From assembly GCA_027323595.1 (NCBI GenBank), contig DAHWBL010000290.1, forward strand, positions 1-15,599: a stretch of 15,599 nt of DNA, in the 5' to 3' direction. The DNA comes from Acetobacteraceae bacterium. GTDB taxonomy: Bacteria > Pseudomonadota > Alphaproteobacteria > Acetobacterales > Acetobacteraceae. Made by a program: the position numbers and the translations under genes. Below, one piece after another: positions 14,052 through 15,599 of this stretch. Position 1 is the first letter of the stretch; every line of letters starts with the position of its first letter. The notes beneath the pieces were generated by a model, which worked only from the letters and a program-made list of their open reading frames with translations, had not been told where the DNA came from and did not search any database.

Positions 14052-14090
14052 GGTGCAGCGCGTCAACGAATTATCGGGCGCATCGGTGCA
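14052..14090. promoter_or_regulatory. Repeated GGTGCA words upstream of phaB
   Basis: GGTGCA occurs at 14052-14057 and 14085-14090, 33 bp apart, about three helical turns. The first copy extends to GGTGCAGC, the same 8-mer as at 11174-11181 in front of the phaC operon. These are candidate half-sites for PhaR or another PHA regulator. TTGGTG (14050-14055) could be a -35, but the -10 region is unclear. Confidence 0.3.
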
Positions 14091-14186
14091 AATGGCGTTG
14101 AATCAAAGCCGGCCGCCCGCAAACATGGCCACCTGTTGAAATGATCGGCCGCGCACCCCGCGCGGCGACGAAAGGGAGAATAAACG

Positions 14187-14909
14187 ATGGCACGGGTCGC
14201 TCTGGTCACCGGTGGAACACGCGGCATCGGCGCCGAGATCAGCCGCGAACTGCAACAGGCCGGCCGCCTGGTGATCGCCAACTACGCCGGCAACGACGCC
14301 GCCGCCAAGGCGTTCACCGCGGCCACCGGCATCGCGGCGCTGAAATTCGACGCCGGTGACTACGCCGCCTGCGAGGTCGCGGTGCGCCAGATCACCGCCG
14401 AGCACGGCCCGATCGAGATCCTGGTCAACAATGCCGGCATCACCCGCGACGGCACCCTCTCCAAAATGAACCGCGAGATGTGGGACGCGGTGCTCGATAC
14501 CAACCTCGGTTCCTGCTTCAACCTGTGCAAACTCACCTTCGACGGCATGCGCGAGAAGAAATTCGGCCGCATCGTCAACATCGGCAGCATCAACGGCCAG
14601 GCCGGCCAGTACGGACAGGTAAACTACGCCGCCGCCAAATCCGGCATCCACGGCTTCACCAAGGCGCTGGCCCAGGAAGGCGCGCGCTTCGGCATCACCG
14701 TGAACGCGATCGCGCCCGGCTATGTCGACACCGAAATGGTCCGCGCGGTCCCCGCCGACGTGCTGCAAAAAATCGTCGCCCGCATCCCGGTCGGCCGGCT
14801 GGGCCACGCCGACGACATCGCCCGCGGCGTGACGTTCCTGACCGCCGACGACGCCGATTTCATCACCGGATCGACCCTGTCGATCAACGGCGGCCAGCAC
14901 ATGTATTGA
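14187..14909 (+). CDS. phaB: Acetoacetyl-CoA reductase (NADPH-type SDR)
   Basis: This 240-residue short-chain dehydrogenase reduces acetoacetyl-CoA to (R)-3-hydroxybutyryl-CoA, the PHB monomer. The cofactor loop TGGTRGIG lies at 8-15 and NNAG at 81-84. The catalytic residues are Ser134, Tyr147 and Lys151, with the order S-x12-Y-x3-K. The specific PhaB stretches NIGSINGQAGQYGQVNYAAA (131-150) and GYVDTEMV are present; they separate it from FabG proteins, which are otherwise close. AGGGAG at 14173-14178 is a good ribosome binding site. It follows phaA after 208 bp that contain a terminator. The downstream gene is convergent. Confidence 0.95.
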   Translation: MARVALVTGGTRGIGAEISRELQQAGRLVIANYAGNDAAAKAFTAATGIAALKFDAGDYAACEVAVRQITAEHGPIEILVNNAGITRDGTLSKMNREMWDAVLDTNLGSCFNLCKLTFDGMREKKFGRIVNIGSINGQAGQYGQVNYAAAKSGIHGFTKALAQEGARFGITVNAIAPGYVDTEMVRAVPADVLQKIVARIPVGRLGHADDIARGVTFLTADDADFITGSTLSINGGQHMY

Positions 14910-14912
14910 GCG

Positions 14913-14934
14913 GCCGGGTGCGGTGCCGCCCGGC
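14913..14934. terminator. GC hairpin between convergent phaB and the MFS gene
   Basis: GCCGGG (14913-14918) pairs with CCCGGC (14929-14934), extendable by a T-G and a G-C pair. It sits in the 41 bp between the two opposing stops and may end transcription from both sides, but no T-run follows on either strand. Confidence 0.35.
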
Positions 14935-14950
14935 ATCGCACCCCACCGCG

Positions 14951-15599
14951 CTACGCCGCGCGGGCCTGCCCGGCGGTCTCGACCGCGCGCATCTGGCCCG
15001 CGCGCATTTGGATCGAGCGGCGGATGAAGCGACGGCGCATCGGCCGCAACACCAGCAGCGCCAGCACCGCGGTCAACAAATTGACCCCCGCGGCCAGATA
15101 CAGCACCGCCGTCCAGTCGCCGGTGAGCGCGCGCACGACACTGCCCAGCGGCACCATCAGCGCGGCGACACCCTTCGCCGTGTACAGAAGCCCATAGTTG
15201 GCGGCAGCGAAGTTCCGTCCGAACGTGTCGCCGCAGGTGGCCGGAAACAACGAATAGATCTCGCCCCAGGCAAAGAACACCATGCCGGTCAGGATGACGA
15301 ACGCCACCGGCTGATGCGCGAACACGATCAGCGCGAGAATGCCCACCCCCTCCAGCAGAAACGCGATGAACATCGTCTGCTCGCGACCGATCCGGTCCGA
15401 CACCCAGCCGAAAAACGGGCGCGTGAGTCCGTTGAGGACACGGTCGAGCGACAACGCGAAGGTCAGCGCCGGCAGGGTGATGAAGGCCAGCGTGACCGGT
15501 GTCGTCGCCACCCCGAAATCCTCCGCGATCACCGACAGCTGCGCGGTGGCAATCAGCCCGCCCGCGCCGACCAGCACGAACATCAGATACATCACCCAG
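14951..15599 (-). CDS. OxlT-like MFS transporter (oxalate/formate antiporter family), C-terminal half
   Basis: The frame is open to the window edge, where codons for W-V-M-Y-L-M-F-V-L-V begin, so the N-terminal half lies outside. The visible 216 residues cover about six membrane helices. They show VGAGGLIATAQLSVIAEDFG, the MFS motif RPFFGWVSDRIGREQTMF, and FFAWGEIYSLFPATCGDTFG with FAAANYGLLYTAKGVAA, all typical of the oxalate:formate antiporter group. The basic tail (RPMRRRFIRRSIQMRAG) is cytoplasmic. Members carry oxalate/formate or other carboxylates; the substrate cannot be fixed. No oxalate-degrading gene is in the window. Confidence 0.88.
   Translation of the reverse strand, partial: WVMYLMFVLVGAGGLIATAQLSVIAEDFGVATTPVTLAFITLPALTFALSLDRVLNGLTRPFFGWVSDRIGREQTMFIAFLLEGVGILALIVFAHQPVAFVILTGMVFFAWGEIYSLFPATCGDTFGRNFAAANYGLLYTAKGVAALMVPLGSVVRALTGDWTAVLYLAAGVNLLTAVLALLVLRPMRRRFIRRSIQMRAGQMRAVETAGQARAA

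Noticed and set aside
1..15599. CRISPR arrays, insertion sequences, toxin-antitoxin or phage-defence genes
   Set aside because: No repeat-spacer pattern, transposase, nuclease or defence-type domain was found in any supported reading frame; the genes are housekeeping, efflux and PHA metabolism.

Overview
The window looks chromosomal and comes from a GC-rich alphaproteobacterium, most likely of the Acetobacteraceae/Rhodospirillales. Almost all codons end in G or C. The gene string ftsE-ftsX-DUF218-plsC-DUF2125, with a divergent MJ0042 zinc-ribbon gene, and the phaR-type regulator are alphaproteobacterial traits. The family assignment is an inference from gene content, not from a database search. 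Nearly the whole window is tightly packed genes. Only the first 280 bases are visibly richer in A and T, and they may border an accessory segment.

Left part (1-3385): a probable fragment of a leftward gene lies at the edge. It is followed by a promoter with an embedded palindrome, a MarR-family regulator that appears to be translated from a leaderless GTG, and an EmrA/EmrB-type drug efflux pair. Regulator and pump probably form one autoregulated operon.

Middle left (3388-5585, minus strand): a zinc-ribbon membrane protein and two SAM-dependent methyltransferases form a tightly coupled operon. It runs divergently from ftsE and converges on emrB with only 2 bp between the stop codons.

Centre (5724-9899, plus strand): ftsE, ftsX, a DUF218/YdcF-like gene and plsC overlap each other by 4 nt each. 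After 261 bp comes a DUF2125 exported protein. This block serves cell division and envelope lipid synthesis.

Right part (9922-14909): a polyhydroxyalkanoate (PHA) region. phaR and an XRE-type regulator lie on the minus strand. Divergent from them are a small coiled-coil protein, a short PhaC-like synthase that overlaps it in another frame, phaA (thiolase) and, behind a terminator, phaB (reductase). The set covers 2 acetyl-CoA to acetoacetyl-CoA to 3-hydroxybutyryl-CoA to polymer. The small protein plus short PhaC arrangement resembles two-subunit class III/IV synthases and is the most interesting element here. The right edge holds the C-terminal half of an oxalate/formate-antiporter-like MFS protein.

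Regulatory highlights are two perfect 9-bp DnaA boxes (at the marR start and at the plsC stop), two predicted leaderless starts, an inverted repeat at the start of the small PHA gene, and an 8-bp word shared by the two PHA intergenic regions.
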